From Actinomycetota bacterium (lineage in GTDB: Bacteria; Actinomycetota; Actinomycetes; S36-B12; UBA10799): a DNA stretch of 36,311 nucleotides. The notes below the pieces were generated by a model. That model saw nothing but the letters and a program-made list of their open reading frames with translations, was not told the DNA's origin and did not search any database. Shown here piece by piece: positions 16,420 to 24,579 of the stretch (its first letter is position 1; every line of letters starts with the position of its first letter). The stretch spans positions 1-36,311 of the forward strand of contig JAUPKM010000286.1 of assembly GCA_030837445.1 (NCBI GenBank), given 5' to 3'. The position numbers were made by a program, and so were the translations under genes.

Positions 16420-18024
16420 CTACTTCCCCTCACAGTTCGCCAGGGAGACCGCCTGGCCGTCGTTGCGCAGGTCGTGCCCGGTGGCCGAAACCAGTGTCCG
16501 GGTGGTGGAGTTCATCGAGCCGCCCATCTCTTGTCCCGCAATCTCCAGCTCGCCCTCGGCAGCCTCCTTGCCATCGACATACGTGGAGTCCACCATGAAC
16601 GCATCGGCATCCAGTCTGGCAGTCAACGCATCCTGCTGTTCCCAGAAAGTACCTTCACCACCCCCCAACCGAGGGACGGACATTCGCGCCTGTTTCCCAG
16701 CGACGGTACCCCCGGTCGTGACGAAGAACTTGTCGAAGGCCTCACGATTAGCCTTACCCTCCGGAGTGGTGGTATCGAGGTCAAGGATCTTCGTGTACTC
16801 ATGCGCAACGATGCCCCGATCGCTGAAACTACCTTTATCCGATCCTCTGGACGCCTTGAACCCATCGCCAGAGCCAAGTCTCTTCTCGCCGGTCACCACG
16901 AGTTTCTTCGGGTTCCCCGCATCGTCGTAGGTGACCGTGTACGAATCAGAGCGCCCCGCTGATTCCTTGGAAGAAAAGAAGGGAAGACCCCCCACGGCGT
17001 TGTCCCCACCTACGGCCCGGGCCCGCGTGCCCTCAATGTCGCCCTTTACAGATCCAGTGAAGGACGACGCGACGGAATCGGGCTCACCGGTGCCCAGGCC
17101 GACCGTCATCGCTCCCTTGATCTCTACAGACGCCTTGACTTCACCCCGCAGGGGTCCCCCACCCTTGGCGATCTCATCATCACCTAACGCATTCTTGTTT
17201 CCAGTCTTGTACTTAACATCAGCCCCCGCCTCAATCGAGAAAGAGCCCTGCAGATTCAGTGCCACCAGAACCGCATCGGCGGTGTCTTTCCGCTGATCTT
17301 GAGCGCGTTTGGCCAGTTCCTGCTCACTGGGCTTGTGACCGCTGAGGAAGGGAGCAACATCGTCCTGCACCCAGTTCGAGACCCCATCGACCGCGCGGGT
17401 ACCGCCTTCCTCCGCGGTCTGCAGACCGGGGAGGATGATCTGAGCCGTCTGCTGGAATCCGCTGCGACGGTCATCGATGAAGCCCTGGGCAGCCTCCCCT
17501 CCCCCATATTCCTTCGGGAACCGGTAGACATATCCGAGATCTTGATTGAGCGAACCGCCAACCTTGAAGCCCAAAGGGATCGGGAGGTTGGGCAATTCTG
17601 CTTCGAGGCCGATCCCAGAACCTTGGGTGGTCACCACGCTGGCGCCGCCGTCACCGTATTTGGTGATGCTGTCAGCGTCCTTGCGGAACCCTTTCACGCT
17701 CTTGAACTTGACGTTGTAACCCAAGTCCCTGTCACGTTTGTGCTGGACACAGGTGACCTTGAGGTCCTTGGCGCGTTGCTCTGCGGGATTGGAACCGCAG
17801 GTGGCGCCGAAGGCCTCGCAAATCTTCGCCGCGAATACCCCACCAACCGGGGTGAGCAAACCGATCGCCGATCCGGCGACGACAACGGCGACGAACATCA
17901 CCCCGACGTATTCGAGGGAGGCCGCCCCACGATCGCCACGTCGCCAGACACGGTTCACACCCCTCGCGCCAGCAACCGCTTGATGTGGCGCAAAGAGGGT
18001 AGGGAAGGCGCGATCGGGGCTCAT
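16420..18024 (-). CDS. Large Flp-pilin-like surface protein, module 1
   Basis: This 534-residue protein has a 33-residue basic leader ending in Gly33, then AASLEY with Glu38 and Tyr39, and a hydrophobic helix (about 40-62). That is the prepilin peptidase motif of Flp pilins. Behind it lies a domain of about 470 residues, far larger than any normal Flp pilin. It contains Cys69, Cys76 and Cys92, then KDADSITKYGDG, GYVYRFPKEYGG, DGVSNWVQDDV, SVASSFTGSVKGD and YDDAGNPKKLVVTGE. It ends in SLANCEGK with a fourth Cys. The domain is not recognised. ATG 18024 is chosen because the paralog shares MS.DRA and a similar untranslated stretch just upstream. Base composition is visibly lower in GC than in the second copy. 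Confidence 0.82.
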   Translation of the reverse strand: MSPDRAFPTLFAPHQAVAGARGVNRVWRRGDRGAASLEYVGVMFVAVVVAGSAIGLLTPVGGVFAAKICEAFGATCGSNPAEQRAKDLKVTCVQHKRDRDLGYNVKFKSVKGFRKDADSITKYGDGGASVVTTQGSGIGLEAELPNLPIPLGFKVGGSLNQDLGYVYRFPKEYGGGEAAQGFIDDRRSGFQQTAQIILPGLQTAEEGGTRAVDGVSNWVQDDVAPFLSGHKPSEQELAKRAQDQRKDTADAVLVALNLQGSFSIEAGADVKYKTGNKNALGDDEIAKGGGPLRGEVKASVEIKGAMTVGLGTGEPDSVASSFTGSVKGDIEGTRARAVGGDNAVGGLPFFSSKESAGRSDSYTVTYDDAGNPKKLVVTGEKRLGSGDGFKASRGSDKGSFSDRGIVAHEYTKILDLDTTTPEGKANREAFDKFFVTTGGTVAGKQARMSVPRLGGGEGTFWEQQDALTARLDADAFMVDSTYVDGKEAAEGELEIAGQEMGGSMNSTTRTLVSATGHDLRNDGQAVSLANCEGK

Positions 18025-18117
18025 GACAACCAGGATCACGACCCGGTCAGGCCCCCCGCGAGAACCTCCGGGCCCCACCTGCTAGGCCTTCTGACCCAGG
18101 ACACACCAGCGGTCAGG

Positions 18118-18834
18118 TCATTCGTCGGACGCTGAGGAAGATTCCTGGCCGGAGGTTTCCGTCGACCCAGGTGTCACAGTGATCGAGTCGACAACTTTTT
18201 GCCACAGTGGCACGTCGAACTCCGTTGTCGTCGCCGCGAATCTGAACCCGTACTTGGGCAGTCCAGGCGTTTCGACAATCAGTTCGCGATACCGGAAGGT
18301 ACACGGCTTGAGGGGAGTACCGAGCACCGACGTCCCGCCCTCGTCCTCGTACAGGACGTCGAACCAGACCGCGTCCGTGGCTCCGGCGACTTTCACGTGC
18401 TGGGACTTTCCGATCGTGGAACCCTCCAGACCCGCACTCAACTGGGCGCGCAGGACCATCTCACGGATCTCCAAGGGCCCGACCTGCTCACGTTCGACGA
18501 AGCCCAGGAGCACGGGCGGCGGTGTGGACTGCCCGGTGAACGGGACCCCGATCTCCAAAGACGCCTTGGGAGCCATCCGCTGCGCCTCCGGACGCGGCTG
18601 CCACGTTGCCGGGAGGGCAAGAGTGAATCCCGGCCCCCGGCGGACCACCCATCCCTCCGGCACGGCGGCCTTGCTCGTGGGCACCACCGTCGCCTCGGCG
18701 ACCGGCTGGCGATGGACCTCGGTCTCCGACGAGCACCCACCCATCACCGCGATCAGCAGACTCGGCGCCGCGACGGCGATGAGCAGGCGGACGCGGGCGG
18801 ATCTCCGGCCGTTGCCGGCTGTTCGTCGGATCAT
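18118..18834 (-). CDS. Lipoprotein, possible PsbP/LpqN-like fold
   Basis: This 238-residue predicted lipoprotein has an Arg-rich start, a hydrophobic core and a lipobox (VMGGC, lipidated Cys34). A polar spacer is followed by a domain beginning PEGWVVRRGPGFTLALPATW. That opening resembles the start of LpqN/LpqT and PsbP-like lipoproteins, though this is a weak resemblance. ATG 18834 has GGAGGAAG about 7 bases upstream, an excellent ribosome site. It lies between the two large-pilin modules on the same strand and may be co-transcribed with both. Function is unknown. Confidence 0.83.
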   Translation of the reverse strand: MIRRTAGNGRRSARVRLLIAVAAPSLLIAVMGGCSSETEVHRQPVAEATVVPTSKAAVPEGWVVRRGPGFTLALPATWQPRPEAQRMAPKASLEIGVPFTGQSTPPPVLLGFVEREQVGPLEIREMVLRAQLSAGLEGSTIGKSQHVKVAGATDAVWFDVLYEDEGGTSVLGTPLKPCTFRYRELIVETPGLPKYGFRFAATTTEFDVPLWQKVVDSITVTPGSTETSGQESSSASDE

Positions 18835-18925
18835 GGTGCTTCCTCCAGGTGACGGTGCGCCGTCGAGCGCCGTTCGATGGTGCGGGAGGTGACTCGGGTG
18901 GGAGCGCCAGCGCGCCGAGATCTCG

Positions 18926-19390
18926 TCACATCGCCACCAGGACGACAATGCCAATAAGCACCACTGCCGCTCCCAGGAACCCCACGACCACACCCGTGTA
19001 GCCGACGCGCTCACGGGTGACCGATGGCCGGCGCAGGCTGAACCGTGAGGGATCCTCCGGGTCGTACCAAGCCGGATACTCACGGCCGACGCAGGACCGG
19101 GAGAAGCCGGACATCAGGTCACCGGTCCAGGCGGTGACCTCACGCCCATCGGCGGTTCTCACGACGGCGTAGGCGCTGCGAGAGGTGTAGGTGCTGGGGT
19201 CGATGACTCCCTGAACCTCTTTGACGATCTTGACGTCGAGGATCCTCGCTCGCCCCTCGACCCACCTCACCTCCCGGTCCTTCGTCTCCGGGACCGAGGT
19301 ACGGCCGGTCCTCGCGAAGCTGATCGCGAAGTAGACGAGCGCCGCGGCGAAGACAACCAGGAAGGTGACGCCTCCCGATGGGACATTCAT
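18926..19390 (-). CDS. DUF3592-like membrane protein, module 2
   Basis: This 154-residue paralog of the product at 15961-16419 has terminal hydrophobic helices (about 8-26 and 130-152). The core is shared: EVRWVEGRARILDVKIV, then AVVRTADGREVTAWT, VGREYPAWYDPEDPSRFSLRRP. ATG 19390 abuts the TAG stop of the large pilin-like gene with no gap. It also lacks a signal for secretion beyond its helices. As in module 1, the pairing argues that the two proteins act together. Confidence 0.83.
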   Translation of the reverse strand: MNVPSGGVTFLVVFAAALVYFAISFARTGRTSVPETKDREVRWVEGRARILDVKIVKEVQGVIDPSTYTSRSAYAVVRTADGREVTAWTGDLMSGFSRSCVGREYPAWYDPEDPSRFSLRRPSVTRERVGYTGVVVGFLGAAVVLIGIVVLVAM

Positions 19391-21391
19391 CTACTTCCCC
19401 TCACAGTTCGCCAGAGAAACCTCCTGGCCGCCGTTGCGCATGTCGTACCCCTTGGCGTCGATCAGTGACCGGGTGGTGGAGTTCTTCGAACCGCCGATCC
19501 CGAATCCCGAGACCTTCAGATCGCCCCCGCCCTCCGTCTTGCTGTCGGCGTAGGTGGACTCGACCACGAACGCATCGGCGCTCACCCGGGCGGCCAGCGG
19601 AGCCATCCGTGTCGCGAGACTGACCGGATCACCTCCGGCGAGGGGGACGGACATCCGCGCCTGCTTCCCCCCGACATCGACTCCCGTCGTGACGAAGAAC
19701 TGGTCGAAGGCCTCACGGTTGGCCTTACCTTCCGGAGTGCTCGTGTCGAGGTCGAGGATCGTCGTGTACTCGTGCGTGTCGATCTGTTGGTTGAGCCCCT
19801 TACCTCCGATCTTGCGTCCCCCGGGCAACTGGATCCCCCCGCCGTAGCCAGCCTTGTACTCGCCGGTCATCACGAGTTTCTTCGGGTTCCCCGCGTCGTC
19901 GTAGCTGACCGTGTACGAGCCGCCGGCCCCGGCCGAACCCTTGTACGCGATGAAGGGAAGAATCCCCGAGGTGTCGTTCCCACCCGCGATCAGGGTGCCC
20001 TCCGCGTCGACCTTGACCGATCCGGTGAAGGACGAGGCGACGGAGTCGGGTTGTCCCGTGTCCAGGCCGACCGTCATGGCGCCCTTGACCTCCATCGACG
20101 CCTTGGCATCGGCGCGCAGGGCACCACCCGCGGGAACCGTCTCATCGGCCCCGGTCGACGTCTTGTTGCCGGTCTTCTGCTTGACGCCGTTCCCGGCCTC
20201 GATCCCCACGGAGCCCTGCAAGCTCATCGACACCTGGATCGCGTCCGCGGTGTTCTTCCTCTGGTCCCTCTCGCGCTCGGCAAGGTCCTGTTTGCTGGGT
20301 TTGTCCCCGCCGAAGAAGGGAATGACGTCGTCCTGCACCCAGTTCGAGACGCCGTCGGCCGCTCGAGTGGCACCCTCTTCGATGGTCTGCAACTGGGGGA
20401 CGGTGATCTGGGCCGCCTCCTGCCACCCGCTGCGACGGTCGTCGACGAAGTCCTGGGCGGCCTGGTCGCCCCCGTACTCCTGCGGGAACCGGTAGACATA
20501 CCCGAGGTCTCCGCTGATCGTGGCGTTGAGCTTGTACCCCAAAGGCAAGTTCTTGATCGAGCTGCCTCCGTCCAGACCGATCCCGCTGCCCTGGGACGTG
20601 ACCACGGTGGCACTGCCGTCACCGTATTTGGTGATGCTGTCGGCGTCCTTGCGCTGTCCTCGCACCCCTTCGAAGACGACGTTGTAGCCCAGGTCCCTGT
20701 CTCGCTTGTACTGGGTACAGGTGACCTTGAGGTCTTTGGCGCGCTGCTCGGCGGCATTGGTGCCACACGTCGTGCCGAAAGCCTCACAGATCTTCGCGGC
20801 GAACACCTCACCGACCGGAGTGAGCAGCCCTACCGCCGAGCCGACGACGACAACGGCGACGAACATCACCCCGGCGTATTCGAGGGATGCCGCCCCCACG
20901 TCGCTACGCCGGAAACGGGTGAACCGGGACAACGCCGGGTCCGGCGGCTCGGACTCACCGGGGGCGATCAGGATGGCTCCGATGCCCGCCTCGACGATCC
21001 ACCGCGGCAGCTCCCACAGAAGCCGTCCCCAACTACTGCCCGGCTCCCCCGCAAGAAAGACCAAACCGACATATACGGCCCAGGCAACAGCAGCACCGGC
21101 AACAACGCTCGCCAACGCCTCAGTACGACTCGTCGTCCCATACCGACGGCGCAACAACCGAGCCCCGAAAACCCCCGCCACAAACCGCAGAGACGTCGAC
21201 ACCAGGATGAGAACACCCAAAATCACCCCGGGTGACATCACGGACAGGATCTCTCCCGCCGCAGGCAAAACCAGCAATCCCAAAACGAAAGTGAGCCCAA
21301 GAATGATCAACCCGGTGCGCAGAGCCACCCCGACGACAATCGCCGGATGTGGCTCGAAGGCGGCACGGCCATAGGCGCGATCGGAACTCAT
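19391..21391 (-). CDS. Large Flp-pilin-like protein with polytopic N-terminus, module 2
   Basis: This 666-residue protein shares its last 500 residues with the module 1 protein: KICEAFGTTCG, KDADSITKYGDG, GYVYRFPQEYGG, DGVSNWVQDDV, FTGSVKVD, LDLDTSTPEGKANREAFD and terminal SLANCEGK. It differs at the N-terminus. Residues 18-143 hold three or four hydrophobic segments before the prepilin motif Gly166-AASLEY (Glu171, Tyr172). If the peptidase cuts there, a multi-pass fragment of 166 residues would be freed from a pilin-like body. ATG 21391 is supported by the shared MS.DRA start and the conserved stretch upstream, where spacing differs by one base between copies, arguing against coding there. 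The ectodomain is not recognised. Confidence 0.83.
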   Translation of the reverse strand: MSSDRAYGRAAFEPHPAIVVGVALRTGLIILGLTFVLGLLVLPAAGEILSVMSPGVILGVLILVSTSLRFVAGVFGARLLRRRYGTTSRTEALASVVAGAAVAWAVYVGLVFLAGEPGSSWGRLLWELPRWIVEAGIGAILIAPGESEPPDPALSRFTRFRRSDVGAASLEYAGVMFVAVVVVGSAVGLLTPVGEVFAAKICEAFGTTCGTNAAEQRAKDLKVTCTQYKRDRDLGYNVVFEGVRGQRKDADSITKYGDGSATVVTSQGSGIGLDGGSSIKNLPLGYKLNATISGDLGYVYRFPQEYGGDQAAQDFVDDRRSGWQEAAQITVPQLQTIEEGATRAADGVSNWVQDDVIPFFGGDKPSKQDLAERERDQRKNTADAIQVSMSLQGSVGIEAGNGVKQKTGNKTSTGADETVPAGGALRADAKASMEVKGAMTVGLDTGQPDSVASSFTGSVKVDAEGTLIAGGNDTSGILPFIAYKGSAGAGGSYTVSYDDAGNPKKLVMTGEYKAGYGGGIQLPGGRKIGGKGLNQQIDTHEYTTILDLDTSTPEGKANREAFDQFFVTTGVDVGGKQARMSVPLAGGDPVSLATRMAPLAARVSADAFVVESTYADSKTEGGGDLKVSGFGIGGSKNSTTRSLIDAKGYDMRNGGQEVSLANCEGK

Positions 21392-21470
21392 GCCGCCAGA
21401 ATCACGACCCGGCCAGACCCTCCGCGAGAGCCGCCGGACCCCACCGGATGGGCCTTCGGGCCCAGGACGC

Positions 21471-22511
21471 TCAGGCTCCGCGGACCCCTCCGGCGGGAAC
21501 GCCACCATCAGCCGCCGGGGAGAACGGCAGGAGCCGGTCGAGCAGATCCTGCATGGTCACCAGGCCCAGCAGGGCTCCGCCGTCCATGACGATCACGAAC
21601 TGGCTGCGGCGCCGGCGCATCGTGGCGAGCGCGGGGTAGACGCGGTCGGCGGCGTCCAGGGTGAGGACGGGTCGCATCAGGTCCTCGGCGGTCGTGCCGG
21701 AGGTGACGTCGAGAGCGTCACGGACGTGGACCACGCCGACGACGTCGGTGCCACGGCGCACGACCAGACGCAGGTGGCCGCTGTCGCGCGCGACCCGCCG
21801 GATCCGCGCGGCGTCGTCGCCCAGGGCGACCCCGGCCAGCGACGACCGCCGGACGACATCACGCAGGGTGACGTCGTCGAGTTCGAGCACGGTGAGGAGC
21901 TGGGCCCTCCGCGTCTCCTCCAGGGCACCGACCTCGGCCGAGTGGTCCACGAGGGCTTGAAGGGTCTGGGGGGTGTGGCCGACGGCCACCTCGTCGACCG
22001 GTTCGACGCCGACCCACCGCAGGCAGGCGTTGGCGAGCCCATTGAGGCCCCTCAGCAAGGGGCGAGTCAGGATCATGAACACCCGCATCGGGACGGCGAG
22101 CAGGATCGCCGCCCGCTCCGGGTGGGCGATGGCCCACGACTTGGGAGCCATCTCGCCGACGACGAGGTGGACGAAGGTCACCGCGACGAGGGCGAGCAGA
22201 AAGGCGACGACGTCAGCGGTGCCGGTCGGCATCCCCCACGCCTCGAAGAGCGGCAGCAGGACGTCGTGGACGGCGGGTTTCGCCACCGCCCCGAGGCCGA
22301 GGGTGCACAGGGTGATCCCCAACTGCGACCCGGCGAGCAGAAGGGACAGGTCCCGGGAGCTTCGCAGGGCGACCCGGGCCGCCGCACTGTCCTGCGCGGC
22401 CCGCTCCAACCGGTGACGGCGCGCGGCGATCATGGCGAACTCCACCGCCACGAAGAGGGCGCTCAGCACGATCAGGCCCGTGGCCACCGAGAACGCCAGC
22501 AGAGGCGACAT
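21471..22511 (-). CDS. CNNM/HlyC-type CBS membrane protein (short form)
   Basis: This 346-residue protein has an N-terminal DUF21/CNNM membrane domain (three or four helices within 1-160, with FVAVEFAMIAARRHRLE and VGEMAPKSWAIAHPE). A CBS pair follows (about 205-325, ending VIVMDGGALLGLVTMQDLLDRLLP). It lacks the C-terminal CorC_HlyC domain of its partner. Members of this family take part in divalent-metal (Mg2+/Co2+) transport or homeostasis. ATG 22511 lies 3 bases after the stop of the longer paralog, so the two form an operon and could act as a hetero-oligomer. Confidence 0.92.
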   Translation of the reverse strand: MSPLLAFSVATGLIVLSALFVAVEFAMIAARRHRLERAAQDSAAARVALRSSRDLSLLLAGSQLGITLCTLGLGAVAKPAVHDVLLPLFEAWGMPTGTADVVAFLLALVAVTFVHLVVGEMAPKSWAIAHPERAAILLAVPMRVFMILTRPLLRGLNGLANACLRWVGVEPVDEVAVGHTPQTLQALVDHSAEVGALEETRRAQLLTVLELDDVTLRDVVRRSSLAGVALGDDAARIRRVARDSGHLRLVVRRGTDVVGVVHVRDALDVTSGTTAEDLMRPVLTLDAADRVYPALATMRRRRSQFVIVMDGGALLGLVTMQDLLDRLLPFSPAADGGVPAGGVRGA

Positions 22512-22514
22512 GTC

Positions 22515-23942
22515 CTACTCCCCCTCCGGGTTTCCGGCGTCCGACGGCACCGGGGCGGGGACATGGCGCAGACGCACCGTCTCGGGCACCCGGCGTTGCA
22601 CGGACTGCACGGTGATCTCCAGCCGTCTCGGGGCGTCGTCGTCCTCGTCCGCTCCGGGTGGGGGCGACAGGTCGACGAGGACGGCGTCGCCAGGATCAGG
22701 CAGGCGCCCCAGCACGGCGATGACCAGTCCTCCGACGGTGTTGTAGTGCCCGTGGGGCAGGTCGTGGTCGATCAGCCGCTCCACCTCGTCGATGTGCGTC
22801 GACCCGGGAACGACCCACCCCCGGCTCGGGAGCGACGGGACCGACGGTGCCAGGCCCGGTGATGCCAGGCCCGGTGATGCCAGGTCCGCCACCGCCGGAT
22901 CGTGTTCATCCGTGATCTCTCCGACCAGTTCCTCGGCGATGTCCTCGACGGTGAGGATGCCCGCCAGGCCGCCGTATTCGTCAAGGACGCAGGCGAACTC
23001 CTCACCGGCCTCCCGCAACTGCTGGAGCGCGTCCGTCAGCCTCACCGTGTCAGGCATCAGCAACGCGGGCCGCATGAGATCGCCAGCGGTTCGCCCGTGC
23101 AGGTCGGCCACCTCCCGGTACAGAACGTCCCGCAGGACCACCACGCCGAGGACGTCGTCCACGCTCTCGCCGACGACGGGGTACCGCGAGTGCGCCCGCC
23201 CCATCCGGCGCAGCAGCCGTAAGGCTGGCTCGTCGACGGGCACCGTCGCCACGCGCGGTCGCGGAATCATCGCCTCCCGGGCACTGCGATCGCCGAAGTC
23301 CAACATCCGGTCCAGCAGCAGGGACAGGTGGGCAGGCAGGTCGCCGCTGTCCCGGGACTCATCGATGATCGCTTCGAGATCACGGGCGGTGACGGCCTGT
23401 TCGACGTCGTGGACCGGTTCGATCCGGACGAGGCGGAGCAACAGGTTGGAGGCGCCGTCGAACACCCGCACCACCGGGCCGAACACGGCGAGGTACAGGG
23501 ACGTCGACCGGGCCAGCCACCGCGCCGTCGGCTCGGGCCTGGCGATCGCGAGGTTCTTCGGAACCAGCTCACCGAACACCATTTGGACGACGGTCGCCAC
23601 CACCAGGGCCAGGAGCATGCCCGCCGCCGCACCGATCCCGGCCGGAATCCCCGTCAACCCCAGCAGCTCGGTGAGCCCTCGACCGATCATCGGTTCGGCC
23701 AGGTAACCGACGATCAGCCCGGTGACCGTGATCCCCAGTTGCGCCCCGGAGAGCATGAACGACGTCCGCCCGGTCACCGCCAGGGCCCGGCGCGCGCTCA
23801 CGTCACCGGTCTCCGCGGCTGCCCGCAGCCGGGCCCGGTCCACCGCCATGTACCCGAACTCCTGCGCGACGAAGTAGGCCGTCAACCCGGTGATCAGCAT
23901 GACCACGACGATCCCGGCGACGACGCCGCCCAGGGCACCCAT
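22515..23942 (-). CDS. CNNM/CorC-type CBS transporter-associated protein (long form)
   Basis: This 475-residue membrane protein has a DUF21 domain (1-190, with FVAQEFGYMAVDRARLRAAA and FGELVPKNLAIARPE). A CBS pair follows (about 210-330; IPRPRVATVPV, then EYGGLAGILTVEDIAEELVG), and a C-terminal CorC_HlyC domain (about 375-450; IDHDLPHGHYNTVGGLV). A short Ala-Ser-Pro-Gly-Leu repeat, coded by tandem 15-base units at 22848-22890, links the last two parts. The family is tied to Mg2+/Co2+ efflux or resistance. ATG 23942 has GAGGAAG about 6 bases upstream. Confidence 0.93.
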   Translation of the reverse strand: MGALGGVVAGIVVVMLITGLTAYFVAQEFGYMAVDRARLRAAAETGDVSARRALAVTGRTSFMLSGAQLGITVTGLIVGYLAEPMIGRGLTELLGLTGIPAGIGAAAGMLLALVVATVVQMVFGELVPKNLAIARPEPTARWLARSTSLYLAVFGPVVRVFDGASNLLLRLVRIEPVHDVEQAVTARDLEAIIDESRDSGDLPAHLSLLLDRMLDFGDRSAREAMIPRPRVATVPVDEPALRLLRRMGRAHSRYPVVGESVDDVLGVVVLRDVLYREVADLHGRTAGDLMRPALLMPDTVRLTDALQQLREAGEEFACVLDEYGGLAGILTVEDIAEELVGEITDEHDPAVADLASPGLASPGLAPSVPSLPSRGWVVPGSTHIDEVERLIDHDLPHGHYNTVGGLVIAVLGRLPDPGDAVLVDLSPPPGADEDDDAPRRLEITVQSVQRRVPETVRLRHVPAPVPSDAGNPEGE

Positions 23943-24083
23943 CAGGTCTTCCTCGTTCCCGTCGACACGTGACCAGTCTGACGGTTGACCACGCAGCGAT
24001 GTTCCCGGGCACCCTCCGCAGCGTCCCCTGTTCTGGTGGCATCCTCGGGCGCCGTCCCGGCAGGTTCCCTGGGCTCGATCCCG

Positions 24084-24089
24084 TACGGT
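24084..24089 (+). promoter_or_regulatory. Probable -10 element of leaderless HIT gene
   Basis: TACGGT fits the actinobacterial TANNNT -10 consensus and ends exactly 7 bases before ATG 24097. Transcription would then start at the A of the start codon. No ribosome site precedes that ATG, which supports a leaderless transcript. No clear -35 element is seen. Confidence 0.4.
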
Positions 24090-24096
24090 GATCTCC

Positions 24097-24555
24097 ATGG
24101 TGACCATGGACACCTGCTACACCTGCGCGCAGGAGCGGCTCTTCGACCGTCTACCGATCAGGGAACGGATCGCCCACGACGATCACTGGCGGGTGGCCCA
24201 CGCGACCGGTACCTCCCTGGAGGCCTGGCTGATCCTCATGCCCCGCCGTCACGTCACAACGATCGCCGAGCTGTCGGACGCCGAGGCGGGGCTCCTCGGT
24301 ACCTGGCAGGTACGGCTCTCCCGGGCCCTCCACGCGGTGACCGGCTGCGAGAAGACCTACGTCGTCCAGTTCGCCGAGGCCCCGGGCTTCGCCCACGTCC
24401 ACTTCCACGTCGTCCCGAGATCGCCGGACCACCCCTACGACAGGCGTGGCCCGGCGATCTTCTCCTACCTGGGGTGTCCCCCGGACAAGCAGGTGAGCCC
24501 GCGGCGGATGGACCTGCTCGGGGCGCAGCTCCGCTCCTCGCTGGGCCCCCACTGA
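24097..24555 (+). CDS. HIT-family nucleotide hydrolase
   Basis: This 152-residue protein has the histidine triad HVHFHVV (His100, His102, His104), with the catalytic His in the third triad position. It also has an N-terminal CYTC pair (Cys7, Cys10) that may bind zinc. HIT proteins hydrolyse nucleoside phosphoramidates, dinucleotides or similar substrates; the exact one is not readable. ATG 24097 is preferred as a leaderless start. GTG 24088 and ATG 24106 are alternatives. It is divergent from the CorC-type gene and converges on the endoglucanase gene, with 24 bases between stops. Confidence 0.91.
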   Translation: MVTMDTCYTCAQERLFDRLPIRERIAHDDHWRVAHATGTSLEAWLILMPRRHVTTIAELSDAEAGLLGTWQVRLSRALHAVTGCEKTYVVQFAEAPGFAHVHFHVVPRSPDHPYDRRGPAIFSYLGCPPDKQVSPRRMDLLGAQLRSSLGPH

Positions 24556-24579
24556 ACCAGGCCTCGGCTGAACCGAAGC

